DNA from: Kitagawia praeruptora
Taxonomy: Eukaryota; Streptophyta; Magnoliopsida; Apiales; Apiaceae
Assembly: GCA_037693485.1 (NCBI GenBank)
Contig: CM075348.1
Coordinates: 124,073,609 to 124,137,608 of the forward strand
Direction: 5' to 3'
Length of the DNA: 64,000 bases
Below the pieces are notes generated by a model. The model had not been told where the DNA came from and made no database searches. It saw only the letters and a list, made by a program, of their open reading frames with translations. A program made the translations under genes and the position numbers. Below are positions 11,569-23,374 of this stretch, piece after piece. How positions within the stretch are numbered: position 1 is the first letter of the stretch; the number at the start of each line of letters is the position of its first letter.

Positions 11569-14500
11569 TGTGTGTGTGTGTGTATATAGGTTCTTACAAT
11601 ATGGGGGAATGACAATGGTTCTGAATAACTAACAGATTTATTAGCTCCATGCTAAAAAGATTGTAAAAGTTGGAGGCATTCTGCTGGTGGATAATTGCTT
11701 TTGTTGCTATTTTTTCTTGGAATTACACCTACGTTTTATACATCTAATCTTATTACGATAGCATTGCACATACATTAATATTTCTGTTTCCTTATATTCA
11801 CATGCAACATGCAAGTACTTCCCTAACATCATTTTTCTCTGTAATTGCAGTTGTAAACTTAACATTGATAGATTTGCCGGGTTTGACCAAAGTTGCTGTT
11901 GGTATGTTGGTGTGTGTTATTTCATGTTATTTTTACTTTTAATTTCATTACACTCAATCAAGACTTTTATCTGACCTATATCATATTGTTATTTTTAGAG
12001 GGACAATCTGAAACTATTGTTGAGGATATCGAAAACATGGTTCGAGCATATGTTGAGAAAGTAAGTAAATACTGCCTGCGTGGTTAAAATGTGAATCATG
12101 AAACTTAATATCATGTGATAGAAGTATTACCTAGGCCTCGTTTGTTTCGGTGTAACCCAACTATGTAACTTGAAGTACCTTGGAACTTAACTGGATTACC
12201 ATGTTTGGTTGGTTGATTTTTAATTTTTACAATGGAACTTCTAGTTCCAAGGTATTTAAAGTTACACCAAAACATAGGAACCTAGTTACCTTGCTAACCC
12301 ATGGTTTTTTTAAGTTACATAGTCATTACATTATAAATTGATTTAATTTACCAAAAATAAGTATGTAACTACTAGTTACATAGTGGTGAACCAAACATTT
12401 ATATTTTATTTTCCTTGGATTTATAGAGTGTAACTTAGTTCCATGGAAGTTGAAAATACATATGTAACTACAAATTCGGTAAAACAAACGAGGCCCTAAT
12501 TTTTATTTAAAGTCCAAAAGCCAAGTAAGCGCTCAACTCGCTTTAGGTCATTTAAGCAAGTTATGTATATGTTCATAGGTACAGCCAAATATAGGCTTTG
12601 TTTCAAGCTCAGTTTTACTTGGCTATTTTGTACATTTGTTGAGCTTGAGCTAGTAAGTAGTAAGCCAAAGCCTTCTCCAGTCCATCTCCCGCACTTTTCC
12701 TAGATGTGTGATTGAAGTGCTAAAAAGGACCATGCATTCTCGAAAATGTGCTATCATAGACCTTATTTCTTCCTCAGTTCTTTACTAGTTCTAGAAGCTC
12801 TGGCACACAATCAAGGGCCTAAATATATTGATTTTTACCATTTCTTTGAAATTTGTACATATGATCTTCGTTTATTTTTCTAGTGCATAATTGTCTATTG
12901 TTTAATGCATAATTGCTATTATATGGTGTGCGTAGCCTAACTGCATCATATTGGCAATATCTCCTGCCAACCAAGATATAGCAACATCAGACGCGATTAA
13001 GCTTGCCAAGGAAGTGGATCCATCAGGTACTCTAAGAATTTCTGTAGTATATTGGTTTAAGAATATTTCTGAAAAGAAATTATATCAGCCTACTTACGGG
13101 ATTTTGTCACAACATGAGCAGGAGAACGAACATTTGGGGTTTTGACAAAGCTGGACTTGATGGATAAAGGAACTAACGCTATAGATGTACTCACTCTCTC
13201 TGTCTTCCTATACATATATTATAACTCATCAGAACTATCTTGGTTTGGTAGTTTCATTCTCTCCCCTCTCATCCCTCCCTCCCTCTCTATCTAAGATGCT
13301 GATTGTGGTTTCCTGCATTATTTTGCTTCTGAAAGGTTCTCGAGGGAAGAGCTTTGCGATTACAGCAACCATGGGTAGGAATTGTGAATCGCTCACAGGC
13401 TGATATCAATAGAAATACTGACATGATGTCTGCAAGGAGGAGAGAACAAGAATATTTTGCTACAAGTCCTGACTACGGTCACTTGGCTAGTAAAATGGGT
13501 TCGGAATATTTAGCAAAACTTCTCTCAAAGGTGTTTTACCCTTCTTTAATTATATGCTATCTTCTCTTAACTACTCTAGATTTATATCCTTACTATCGGT
13601 ACTTTTCAGCACTTGGAGACCGTCATTAAAGCAAGAATTCCAAGTATTACTTCCTTGATTAACAAGAGTATTGATGAGCTTGAATCAGAGATGGATTACC
13701 TTGGTAGGCCTATTGGCATTGATGCTGGGGTAAGTGGTCTAGTTGTACTCATGGAAGTTTTTTTTTGTTATTATCTTAAAACTATCTGCCTTACTGCAAG
13801 TTATATTTGTAGGCTCAGTTGTACACTATCTTGGAGCTTTGCCGTGCTTTTGACAAAATTTTTAAGGAGCATCTTGATGGAGGGTATAGTGGTTTACCTT
13901 TTAGCCTAGAATCTGGTTCTTTGAATTTTTTTTCCTTCTTTTGTGTTAGATTTTCGAACATTTGTCCTTAATATATTAATCTGTTTCTAATTATCAGACG
14001 ACCTGGAGGTGATCGAATATATGGAGTTTTTGACCACCAGCTTCCAGCTGCATTAAGGAAACTGCCTTTTGATCGACATCTTTCTTTACAGAATGTCCGC
14101 AAAATTGTTTCAGAGGCTGATGGTTACCAGCCACACTTGATTGCCCCTGAGCAAGGTTACCGACGCCTTATTGAAGGATCACTAAGTTATTTTAGAGGCC
14201 CTGCTGAAGCTTCTGTGGATGCGGTTAGTAAATATATTTTTTATTTGCACTGATTTTTTTCTGTAAATTATATATAAGAGAAACATGCTTACTGACTATG
14301 AAATCATTAATAGGTTCATTTTGTCTTGAAAGAACTCGTAAGGAAATCAGTTGGTGAAACTCAGGTGAGATTTAAGATGTTCAACCTACATTTTTTCCCT
14401 CTCTCATGGGATTTTGTGTTATTGGTTACTGGTATTAAAACACTTTCTTACGAAAATAGGAGTTAAAGCGGTTTCCAACTCTACAAACTGCAATAGCTAA

Positions 14501-15297
14501 TGCTGCCACTGAAGCATTGGAAAAATTCCGAGATGAAAGCAAGAAGACAGTTACAAGATTGGTGGACATGGAGTCTTCTTACCTTACTGTAGATTTCTTT
14601 CGCAAACTTCCCCAGGAAATAGGAAACCCACCTGCCATGAGAATGGATAAAGGGGGAAACCCAGCTGCCACAAAAGCGGATAAAGGGGATAAAGGGGGGA
14701 GCCCGGCCCCTGCTTCCATAAATGTGGACCGCTCTGCAGAGGGTCACTTCAGGCGGATAGGGTCAAATGTATCATCGTATGTGGGTATGGTGTCTGACAC
14801 TCTTAGGAGTACAATTCCCAAGGCTGTGGTTTATTGTCAAGTAAGGCAAGCCAAACAGTGTTTGCTCAATTACTTCTATATGCAAATAGGAAAACAAGAG
14901 GTACCTCTCTTTAACTCATTAATTTGCATGAGTCGACTGTAAATTGCATACGTTTCATATAGGGCATTGAGCTATCTTAACAACTTAATATTTGGCAATT
15001 TCTTTTTTAGTGTTCACGATGAAAAACAATTGCAGAATGTCTGTTAAACTGTTCAGTATGTTTGCGTCCCATCGTATCATATGTTCCACATGATTTATTG
15101 GAGCATTTAGATTTCTTCATGCTGTTTTGGTTCAATAATGAAATATTTTATGGCTATACTTGTCTCAGGGAAAGCAACTTGGAGCATTGTTAGATGAAGA
15201 TCCAGCACTAATGGAGAAAAGACTACAATGTGCAAAGAGGCTTGAACTGTACAAGTCAGCCCGGGACGAGATTGATTCTGTAGCATGGGTTCGGTGA
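8333..15297 (+). CDS. DRP1E: Dynamin-related protein 1E-like GTPase (15 exons, 638 aa)
   Basis: Large GTPase of the plant DRP1 (phragmoplastin) family, which pinches and tubulates membranes in clathrin-mediated endocytosis and cell-plate formation. I read 15 exons with GT..AG borders: 8333-8473, 9894-9957, 10078-10185, 10888-10989, 11851-11901, 11999-12060, 12936-13026, 13122-13186, 13336-13530, 13610-13729, 13813-13883, 13998-14223, 14314-14364, 14460-14900, 15169-15297. They join in frame (1917 nt with the stop). Motifs: P-loop GGQSSGKSS across exons 1/2, TRRPL, switch II DLPG, TKLD and NRSQ; then the dynamin middle domain (LIAPEQGYRRL) and the GED at the C-terminus, ending AWVR. No PH domain, as expected for DRP1. 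Known DRP1E proteins are about 624 aa; the extra length is a glycine/lysine-rich repeat (DKGGNPAATKADKGDKGG) in the linker before the GED. Start chosen because MASMESLIGLVNRIQRAC matches the family N-terminus. The DRP1E rather than 1C assignment rests on remembered family similarity. Confidence 0.93.
8474..9893 (+). promoter_or_regulatory. DRP1E intron 1 with repeated TTTGATCTG motifs
   Basis: The 1.42-kb first intron is built of about seven degenerate units, mostly 140-170 bp long, each carrying a phrase like 'agagcttgatttgatctgga'. Perfect matches to the plant intron-enhancement motif TTNGATYTG occur at 8604-8612, 8862-8870, 9035-9043 and 9506-9514. One-base-off copies are at 8521, 9205 and 9693. 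In plants such motifs in first introns are associated with intron-mediated enhancement of expression. The enhancer role here is inferred. Confidence 0.55.
11161..11513. mobile_element. (TA)n-bounded foldback MITE, copy A, in DRP1E intron 4
   Basis: About 350 bp with imperfect terminal inverted repeats sharing 'aatagaaactagaaacta'. The centre is a hairpin with ACTGTTCA (11312) and TGAACAGT (11346) around TGACGTCA (11323-11330). The left arm holds the complement of the GC-rich motif GGTGCCCCTAGCAGGGCC (11242-11260). The element is flanked by short TA runs on the left and a (TA)n/(TG)n tract on the right. Copies B and C of the same style are at 37.2-38.0 kb. No coding capacity. Confidence 0.75.
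11513..11588. repeat. (TA)n(TG)n microsatellite
   Basis: A run of TA dinucleotides followed by TG dinucleotides directly at the right edge of MITE copy A, inside intron 4 of DRP1E. Confidence 0.95.
12134..12496. mobile_element. MITE with GGCCTCGTTTGTTT terminal inverted repeats
   Basis: This 363-bp element lies in DRP1E intron 6. It begins GGCCTCGTTTGTTT and ends with the complement (AACAAACGAGGCC). The arms also share 'gttacatagt' and 'ttccatgg' style words. The ends resemble PIF/Harbinger (Tourist) or hAT MITEs; I could not find a clean target duplication, so the superfamily is open. Confidence 0.75.
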
Positions 15298-16528
15298 AAT
15301 TGATGGTGACAGAAATTCTATGGATGACAGTTCAGATTATTCACGATTCTCGCTGCTTATTAGATTATTTAGCAGCTGATATATTCTTTATTCACAGTTA
15401 TTGCGACATGTACCATGAGCACTACATTTTGTTGTGTATTACGTACATGCCTCTTTATACGGATGTTTTATACATCTTCAAATTTTCTGTCTACAGACTC
15501 AATCTAAAAGAAGTTAATATGTGCTTTTAAATCTTTCTGCATCCTTGACGGTTTTAGCCGGATACTGTTTTATCTACTTTGGAACTAAATTATTATATAT
15601 AACTTTCATCTGGCCTTTGATTGTGAACTCAATTGCTTTTTTGTTCATGTCCTGTTAAGATGCAAATATAACAGAGGTAACTGACAGTGATAACCTGCTC
15701 TGAAATTTGTTTGTAAATTTGCAAGGATCAGATAACTTGTGTTAAAACTATGCATAAAGAGAGTCGTATACTGGGTTGAGGCTTGACTGCAAGTAAACCA
15801 TGAATCCAAGAACAACACAGAACCAGCCTCTATGATTGATAAATACCACATATGAAAGATCGACGGTAGCAGCTAAATTGTTGTTGTGTTGGTTTAATTT
15901 AGATCACTTACTGTAAAATTTATTGTTATTGTGTTGGTTGTTTAGCTAAATTGTTATTTAGATCACTTAAATTTTTTGAGCTTTTTGAAGAGCACAAATA
16001 AATGTAATTCATAATTCGATGCCACGCATAAAAAAGTTGTTCAGAGTGCAAAATGAATTAAAGCAACTGCTCTATGAATTGAAAACAAAAGGTTTCTTGC
16101 AGTCTTGAGTGAAATTTTCATGGAGACTATATAAGCACCAATATCAAGCAAGGTGGAATTTTCACGGACAACTTGGGGGCAGTTTGGATCATGCGATTTT
16201 AACCCAGTTGATGAAAAAAGGAAAGTGGTTCTAATGCAAGATTCAAAGTGTACTTTTATGAATTAGAGATTGGCGTATATGTTCCAAGGAGTACTGGTTC
16301 ACTGGCTGGTAATTTTGGAGGATATGTACCAGTTGATATGTAGATAACCAGCCGAAGAATTCTAATTGCTCTTCCGAGTAGGCTATGAAATAATATTACA
16401 GCAGTATATAACAAATCTATAAGAATTTAACTAAATAAATTGTCTTGAGTTGAACGTTTAAACACCATGTAATGATAAAGTGACCACTGAATGAAAATCC
16501 GCAATAAATTAAATTTGAGTATCACCTT
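15298..16528. other. DRP1E 3' region and intergenic DNA
   Basis: Contains the DRP1E 3' untranslated region and AT-rich DNA up to the convergent HAD pseudogene. A local repeat of 'gttgttattgtgttggtt' style words is present near 15885-15960. Nothing else recognised. Confidence 0.5.
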
Positions 16529-17776
16529 CTATTGTGCCTTAGTCTCCATCTCTTCCAAGCTATTCCACAATTTCTCATCATTGTAGTCCTTAATAACATA
16601 AGTTGCTCCGGCTTCCATTAGTAACTTTTCAGGGTTTCTTGTAGCAACACCTACAACTGCCATTCCAGCTGCAACCCCAGCTTTTGTTCCAGAGACGGAA
16701 TCCTGAGTAAATACGAAATTACTGAGTAGGACAATTACTAGTTACTACCAAATCAGCAAATAAGTCCAGTAATTTGGTTTATACCTCGAATACAATTGTG
16801 TTCTTAGGAGAGGCATTGACGGCATCTAGACCCTTTAGATAGGGGTCTGGGTAAGGTTTCGGACGTTCACAGTTGTCAGCGAGGACTACTGTCTCAAACA
16901 AGTCTGATAGCCCCAGCATTGCAATCATCATCTCAGCATTTGGTTTTGGAGCATTAGTAACTGCAGCTCGTTTTAAGCCCCGATCTTGAATCCATTTGCG
17001 CAACTTGTCTAATCCATTTAGAGGCTGTGTCCGCCAATCTGTTCAAATCATAAACAAACTGACATGACTGTGTCGCCAATTGTTACATACACTATGAACA
17101 GTGTGCTTGTCAAGAATGTTTCAGTACTAGCTTGGAAAACAAAGTAATAGTTGTTTGGCATGACATACCTTCGAAACAATGCTTCCTTTTCATCCATAAA
17201 CTGCGTAGCTTTTCCAAATTCTCAATCAGGTAACAGCACACCACAAAGCTCATCATTAAATTTTCCACTGAGATGCTCCACAAAGAATTCTTCACTTATG
17301 GGTACTCATGTGTTATCTTTTCTGTCTTCTGCAGATAGTGCAATAGAATAATGTTGGCATGATATGATCACATGAAAAATAGAAAAGAAACCTCTTGAAG
17401 CATTGTTACCTAGTGGATAGGATCCGAGTCACAAAGTGTTCCATCAATATCAAATAGTAATGCTTGCAGAGGAGCATGAGTTAACTGCAAAGGCGTGCCT
17501 GTATTGAGATTTTAAACTTGTTAGCAACCAGGATAGAGCTATGTGAACACTGAATACACCATTCTCCACAGTATAAGCGCTTAGCTTGCAAAGTGGTAAA
17601 AATTACAAAAATGATGAACTCACTAAACAAATAGGCCAAGAACTAAGAAGACAAATAAACAAATTTCTCGAAAAGGACGAAGAATAAAATAACATCATTT
17701 GGGTACTAATTTTACCTCTGCAAGGGGACTGATCTGGTGGAAACAGAGCATTTAGGAGAGAAGAAGGCACAGACAT
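16529..17776 (-). pseudogene. HAD-superfamily sugar phosphatase, SGPP type, degenerate
   Basis: On the minus strand I read: exon 1 17776-17716 (MSVPSSLLNALFPP); exon 2 17498-17410 with the catalytic DxD motif in FDIDGTLCDSDPIH; exon 3 about 17310-17170 (VPISEEFFVEHLSGKFNDE..); exon 4 about 17028-16785 with KRAAVTNAPKPNAEMM and KPYPDPYLKGL; exon 5 16702-16529 with DSVSGTKAGVAAGMAVVG and the stop. The family acts on small phosphorylated sugars such as 2-phosphoglycolate analogues. Damage: exon 2 runs into TAG (17412-17410) at its splice border; exon 3 has TGA after LLPD and another before VPIS; the exon 3/4 junction does not keep frame; and the HAF..LQEIGF segment is absent. Exons 4-5 are clean. 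Either a pseudogene or, less likely, a gene using exon borders I cannot see. Confidence 0.72.
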
Positions 17777-18490
17777 TCTTTCTGCAGATGGGTGTTTTTG
17801 ACAAGTTGGTACAAAGTGAGTGAGAATATATGAGTGATGCCAGAATCTCTACAAATGTTAATATTGGCAGACAGAGAAATAAAATTTGTTGGCTACTGTT
17901 GTTTTCATGTACCCTGCTTTTATTTATTGACAGGCTGACAGCCAACAAATACCAAACTTTTTATTCAATTAAAATAATTATCTAATATTTTTCTTGACAA
18001 AAAAAATAATATCTACTATTTTCCGTCAAAAAAAAAATATTACGTTTTTTTTTTTTTGGTCAGGAGTATGCACGTTTAATTCTTTTAACATTTTCGGCAC
18101 CTTTTCATTTTGCTAATTCGCGAAACACTTTTTAGTAACATTGCACTTTGATGTGTAACTTCAGTATTTTTATTTGAATATTCATTACTATGGAAATAAT
18201 AATTTACCTGTGTATATTCTGGAAAATTTTATCATTGTTTTTTGTTATATAATACGAGAAAATGACCAAATTATCTCATTTTCACTATCCTATCGTCCAA
18301 AATACCGTTTTGCGGAACTGTTGGCCCAGAATACCCACGCAACACGCTATTGTGTGTACCGTGTCCCAAAGGTACTGTTCATCGTCACACCCGCTGCCAT
18401 CTCACTCATCTCTCTACCATCTCTCCTAATCTCCCGAACTCTCTCCGTCTCTCTCGCCTTCGTCCGGCCACCTCCACCTATTCTAAATCA
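17777..18490. other. Intergenic DNA with an old repeat fragment
   Basis: No gene. The segment around 18250-18355 ('gagaaaatgaccaaatta', 'ttggcccagaatacccac', 'caacacgctat') is similar to the complement of 21115-21262, so both are copies of one unclassified repeat. Short poly(A/T) tracts lie near 18000-18060. Confidence 0.5.
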
Positions 18491-18496
18491 AACCAA

Positions 18497-18690
18497 ACCA
18501 AACGTACCCAGTTATAATACCACTCAAAGTGATGTCTGGGGAGGGTAGATGTACGCAGACCATGCCCCTATACAATAGGGAGGCTGTTTCCGAGAGGACC
18601 CCGGCCTAGTATAGAATTACAAATACAGAATGGAAATCTAATACAAACTAGAAAACTCACGCACACGCAGGAGTCGATCTATTCTAAATA
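18497..18690 (-). mobile_element. SINE-like element, copy 1 (head degraded)
   Basis: Minus-strand copy of the same family as 61395-61630. The shared core includes 'agttataataccactcaaa', 'tgtacgcagaccatgcccc', 'tacaatagggaggctgttt' and 'ctaatacaaacta'. The tRNA-like head, clear in the 61-kb copy, is weak here ('caggagtcgatct'). The core resembles SINEs widespread in asterid genomes. Confidence 0.7.
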
Positions 18691-19079
18691 TAGCAAAACC
18701 ACCAGTAGATCTTGTTCTTCATTTTACCCGACTGATGTTATGGAATATGGCCCCGCAGGGGCTTTGTAAGAACATCGCCGGAAAAACGAAGGGATGTGAG
18801 AGGTTCGATTTGGGGATTTACAATCCGACAAAACAAATAGTAAAACGTGGGTATGGATGTGTAGATCGTCGAAAGACGATTCGATTGATATATAATTCGT
18901 TAATGGAAAGTACCTGTACGCTGTGAGCGGATATTTGGTTGTGTTTTCGCCATTAGAATCGCCATCGGAGTCGCCTGGTCGATGGGAGACGAAGATGGAT
19001 ACGCAACTGGAAAATGCGTATCCTGAAATGCGCATTTGACAGTTGCGTATCTTAAGCTATTGTAGCATCCACCCAACAA

Positions 19080-19110
19080 CGTGATGATGACGTCAGATGA
19101 CATCATCACG
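19080..19110. repeat. Short perfect hairpin with TGACGTCA
   Basis: A 10-bp perfect inverted repeat (cgtgatgatg / catcatcacg) with an 11-bp loop, containing TGACGTCA at 19088-19095. The surrounding 18930-19260 also repeats 'gcgtatc' and 'gagacactccttcac' words. No gene recognised in this stretch. Confidence 0.7.
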
Positions 19111-19648
19111 CTTGACCCAGTTGCGTGTCTCCGTGATACGATGTACGTACATGCGTATCTGTGGCTTTTACTCCTACACCAGTCATGTGTCTCAAGACAC
19201 TCCTTCACAAGTAGCGTGTCTTCGAGACACTCCTTCACCAGTGATACGTCCCGTGGATATTTAGGGTCGCCCGAGTTGACGGTAAATATTTTGGTAATGG
19301 AGAGTGAAAAAAGAGGCCATCACCCATATAATACCCACATTTTTCAAATATTTTGTAATTTGAATTGCAAATACAAAATGCAAAAGTCAATGTTTGTTGC
19401 AACTACCATTTTTATTCTTTCAAAAATTTTAAAAAGTAAACCATAAAAAACATTCCAATATAACTTGATCGGTTCTTAGTTGGTGAAAAATTGAAAATGG
19501 AGATGCTATAATGCCTCACAAGTCACAACACCTTAAAATTTTTAAAAATAACCTTTTTAACTATATGATCAAAACTTTTTAAAATTCATATAAAAAATTT
19601 AAGAAGCAAATATCTGAAAATAGAGGAAGAACTATTTATGTTTAAAAA

Positions 19649-19935
19649 AAGGCTTAATAACCTTTTGGCCCTTCAAGTTTGCGCAGTTATACCCATAAAG
19701 CCCTAAGGTTTAAAGTCGTTCCTTTTCGCCCCTCCAACTTCAAAAATGTACCTTTTAGCCATAAACAGTCGTCTTTGATCTTTAAAAGGCGACGGTTTTG
19801 TGTCAAAAAGGCAACGGTAAAGTGGCTAAAAGGTATATTTCTGAAGTTGGAGGGGCAAAAAGGAACGACTTTAAACCTTAGGGCTTTATGGGTATAATTG
19901 CGCATACTTGAAGGACCAAAAGGTCATTAAACCTT
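19649..19935. mobile_element. 287-bp foldback MITE with arms of about 130 bp
   Basis: The whole element is an imperfect palindrome: aaggcttaataaccttttgg at the left and its near complement (ccaaaaggtcattaaacctt) at the right. The arms are so alike that both strands give nearly the same 72-residue translation, which is an artefact rather than a gene. Long-arm foldbacks of this kind are common non-autonomous DNA transposons; the superfamily (perhaps Mutator-like) is not determined. Confidence 0.85.
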
Positions 19936-21741
19936 AAAAAAATAAGATATTTTGAATAAAGTATCATAACATATCATCGAATAAGATCCTAATCAACATA
20001 ATGTTACAAAGTTATCGTCAAGATAATGTTACAAGAGTTTCATTATTTTTATGAATCCATTTATTTGAACCCAACATTGTTATTAATTCTCGTAATGAAT
20101 TTATTTCTATAATAATTTGTAAATATAATACGAGCATAGATTTAACGTATTTGGGTTGATTGAAATTTAATGTCAAATCCACTCTTTAGACCAAAATCTA
20201 TCTATCTATACTATTATATTAAAGCCGAAACATTAAAAGTTTGGTTGGTTGGTTGGTACCTATTGAATTTACTTATTTACCCTTACTTAATTACATATAA
20301 AATCCATCCTATTAACTAATTAATTTCCTTTTTCAAATTAAATATATTACCTTTTCTATTTTTCACTAACTAATTAATTTTCCTTTTAAAGTTAAACACA
20401 ATATCTTTTATATTGTATCTAACTAAAATTTCTCCTTTCTTATAAACACTACGAGCAATTTTGTTTAATAAAATAACATAATTATATTATAATTACTATT
20501 ACCTAATCAATTACCTTTTTCAGCCAAAACATGCACTATGAGCAATTTAATTTAGTCAAATAACATAAATTAAATTATAATTACTGTAAACTAATCAATT
20601 ACATTTTTCACCTAAAACATTTTCTAACTAAAATCCCTTTTTTTATAAAAATATCACGGACAACATTAATTTTTCCTTTTCTTAAAACATTACGAGCAAT
20701 TTTATTTAGTAAAATAACATAACTGAAATTATAATTACTATATACTAATCATTTACCTTTTTTTTTTTTTACCTAAAACATGTTTCCTTTTTAATATTCA
20801 CTAACTAAGACCTCTCTTTTTCCAGTAAATCACAACATTATATTTAATAAAATTAAATAATATCAAATAAATAATAATAATACTATAATATAATTAATGG
20901 TAATTAGTAGAGATAATACCTTTTATAAACAACTAAAAACATCAATCGTATCATATCTTTCCATCATTAATATTTTCTTTCCAATTAAAACACGCTATAA
21001 TTAATGAAAATTAGTCAATTAAGATAATAAAATTAATGGTAATTAGTCGATTGCCTTTTTTCACATTAATATAATAAAATTAATGGCACCATCTTGCTTT
21101 TCAAGGTCATTAGAGTTTTTATGAACATTCTTAGAGATACGTTTCTGTGTATAGCGTGTTGGGTGGGTAACTGGGGCCAAAAACTCGCCAATCAGCATAT
21201 TGGGCCAAGAGTTAGAAATATATAGGTAATTTGGTCATTTTCTCAAGTAGTAATTATAATACAAACGTAATCTTTACGATTTATCCTTACTATAAAATCC
21301 ATCCTACTAATTAATCAATTTATATCTTTTATATTTTATTTAACAAAATTTCTCCCTTACTAATCAATTTTCTTTTTCAGGTTAAATATTTTACCTTTTC
21401 AAATTTTCAATAACTAAATAATTTCCTTTATTTATGTCTTTCATATTTTATCTAACTAAAATTTCTCATTTACTAATTAATTTCCTTTTTCAGGAAGATA
21501 TTATCTTTTATATTTTTCACTAACTAAGTAATTTTCTTTTCATGTAAAATATATAAAAGCGTTGAAAAGTTTGGTCAGATGGAAAGAATGTTAGAAACAA
21601 TTTTTTTATTTGGATGGAAGGTGAATATAACCTTTTTTTAAACCAATTTATAGTTTAGTAAATACAACATTTTAGTACCCAATTATTTGATTTACTGACA
21701 AGACGATAAGATATCAAGTTTAAATTTATACTACCTATCTA

Positions 21742-22575
21742 TCTATACTATTATATTAAAGCCGAAACATTGAAAGTTTTGGTTTTCGGTTTGGTTATCC
21801 AATTTATTAAAATAAAAGTTTTAGTTTTAGGTTTGGTTATCCTATTTATTAAAATAAATAATAACATAATATAATTAATGGTAATTAACTGATTGCCTTT
21901 TTACATTTACTTTTAGTTGAATATATTGCCTTTTATAAATATCTAAAAAAAATCGTATCATATTTTTCAATCACTAATATTTTCTTTCTAATTAAAACAT
22001 GTTACTATTTTTATTTAAAACTAATCTTATAATCATTAATATATACCCGAATATATTAAAGCCAAAACATTGAAAGTTTTGGTTTTCGGTTTGGTTATCC
22101 AATTTATTAAAATAAAAGTTTTGGTTTTCGGTTTGGTTATCCTATTTATTAAAATAAATAATAACATAATATAATTAATGGTAATTAACCGATTGCCTTT
22201 TTTACTTTTACTTTTAGTTGAATATATTGTCTTTTATAAATATCTAAAAAATAAATCATATCATATCTTTCAATCATTAATATTTTCTTTCTAATTAAAA
22301 CATGTTACCATTTTTATTTAAAACTAATCTTATAATCATTAATATATACTCGAAAATATCACACCATATTTTTTAATTATTAATAAAATATATTAAAAAT
22401 CCGTATACATTGTTTATAATAGGGAAACATTAGTATAATCCGTAAACATGAGTATATTAAATTATATTAAATTAAAATTAAAAAAATATTAAAAATAATG
22501 ATCATATAAAGACATAATTGTAATATTAAATAAAGTTTATAACATAATAAAAGAAACCCGTGCATCGCACCGGCA
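21742..22575 (+). mobile_element. Helitron-like fragment with internal duplication
   Basis: Starts A|TCTATACTATTATATT at 21742 and reaches a hairpin-like 'cccgtgcatcgcaccgg' near 22557-22573, without a clear CTRR end. Inside, about 290 bp (21764-22055) is repeated almost exactly at 22056-22345, including the phrase 'ggttttcggtttggttatcc'. A second start-like sequence at 20205 lies upstream, so two copies may be joined. Confidence 0.6.
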
Positions 22576-23374
22576 TTGAAAGTTTTTCAATTCGATTTCA
22601 GCACGGTCATCCTAATTATTAAAATAAATAGTAAAATAATATAATTAGTGATAATTATCCGATTGTCTTTTTTAAATTAAAAGAGGTTTATTTTTAATTG
22701 ATTGATGATATTACCTTTTATAAACACCTAAAATATCGTATCTTACAATCAATAATATTTTTTTCTAAATAAAACATGTTAACTTTTATTTCAAAATATG
22801 ATCTTACAATAATTAATATATAACCAAAAATATAACACTATATCGTCTAATCACTAACAAAATATACTAGAAATCTATATACAACGAATAATGACTGTTA
22901 GATTTTTAGTAAAAAAATCAGAATCGTTAGATCTAATGATTAGATATATTATATGTTTAAATTAATTGGTTCGAATTCTATCAACGATATATTTTTTTAA
23001 AATTTTTATAATATAAGTTTTAAACCACATAATTTTGCAATCATTAATGTATAACCACATAATTACTTATTTACCCTTACTCAATTACAGATCTACTAAC
23101 TAATCAATTTCCTTTTTCAGGTTATACATATTATCTTTTCTATTTTTCAAGAACTAAATCATTTCCTTTTTCAGGTAAAATACAATATCTTTTATATTTT
23201 ATCTAACTAAAAATTCTCCTTTATTAATCAATTTTCTTTTTCAGGTTAAACATATTACTTTTTATATTTTCAATAACTAAACAATTTCCCTTTTCAGGTA
23301 AAATAGAATATCTTTTACATTTTATCTAACTAAAATTTCTCCTTTTTAAAAACACTAGGAGCAATTTTGTTTAA

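Noticed and set aside
19679..19905. Two 72-codon frames on opposite strands with nearly the same protein
   Set aside because: They result from the long palindrome of a foldback transposon; not genes.
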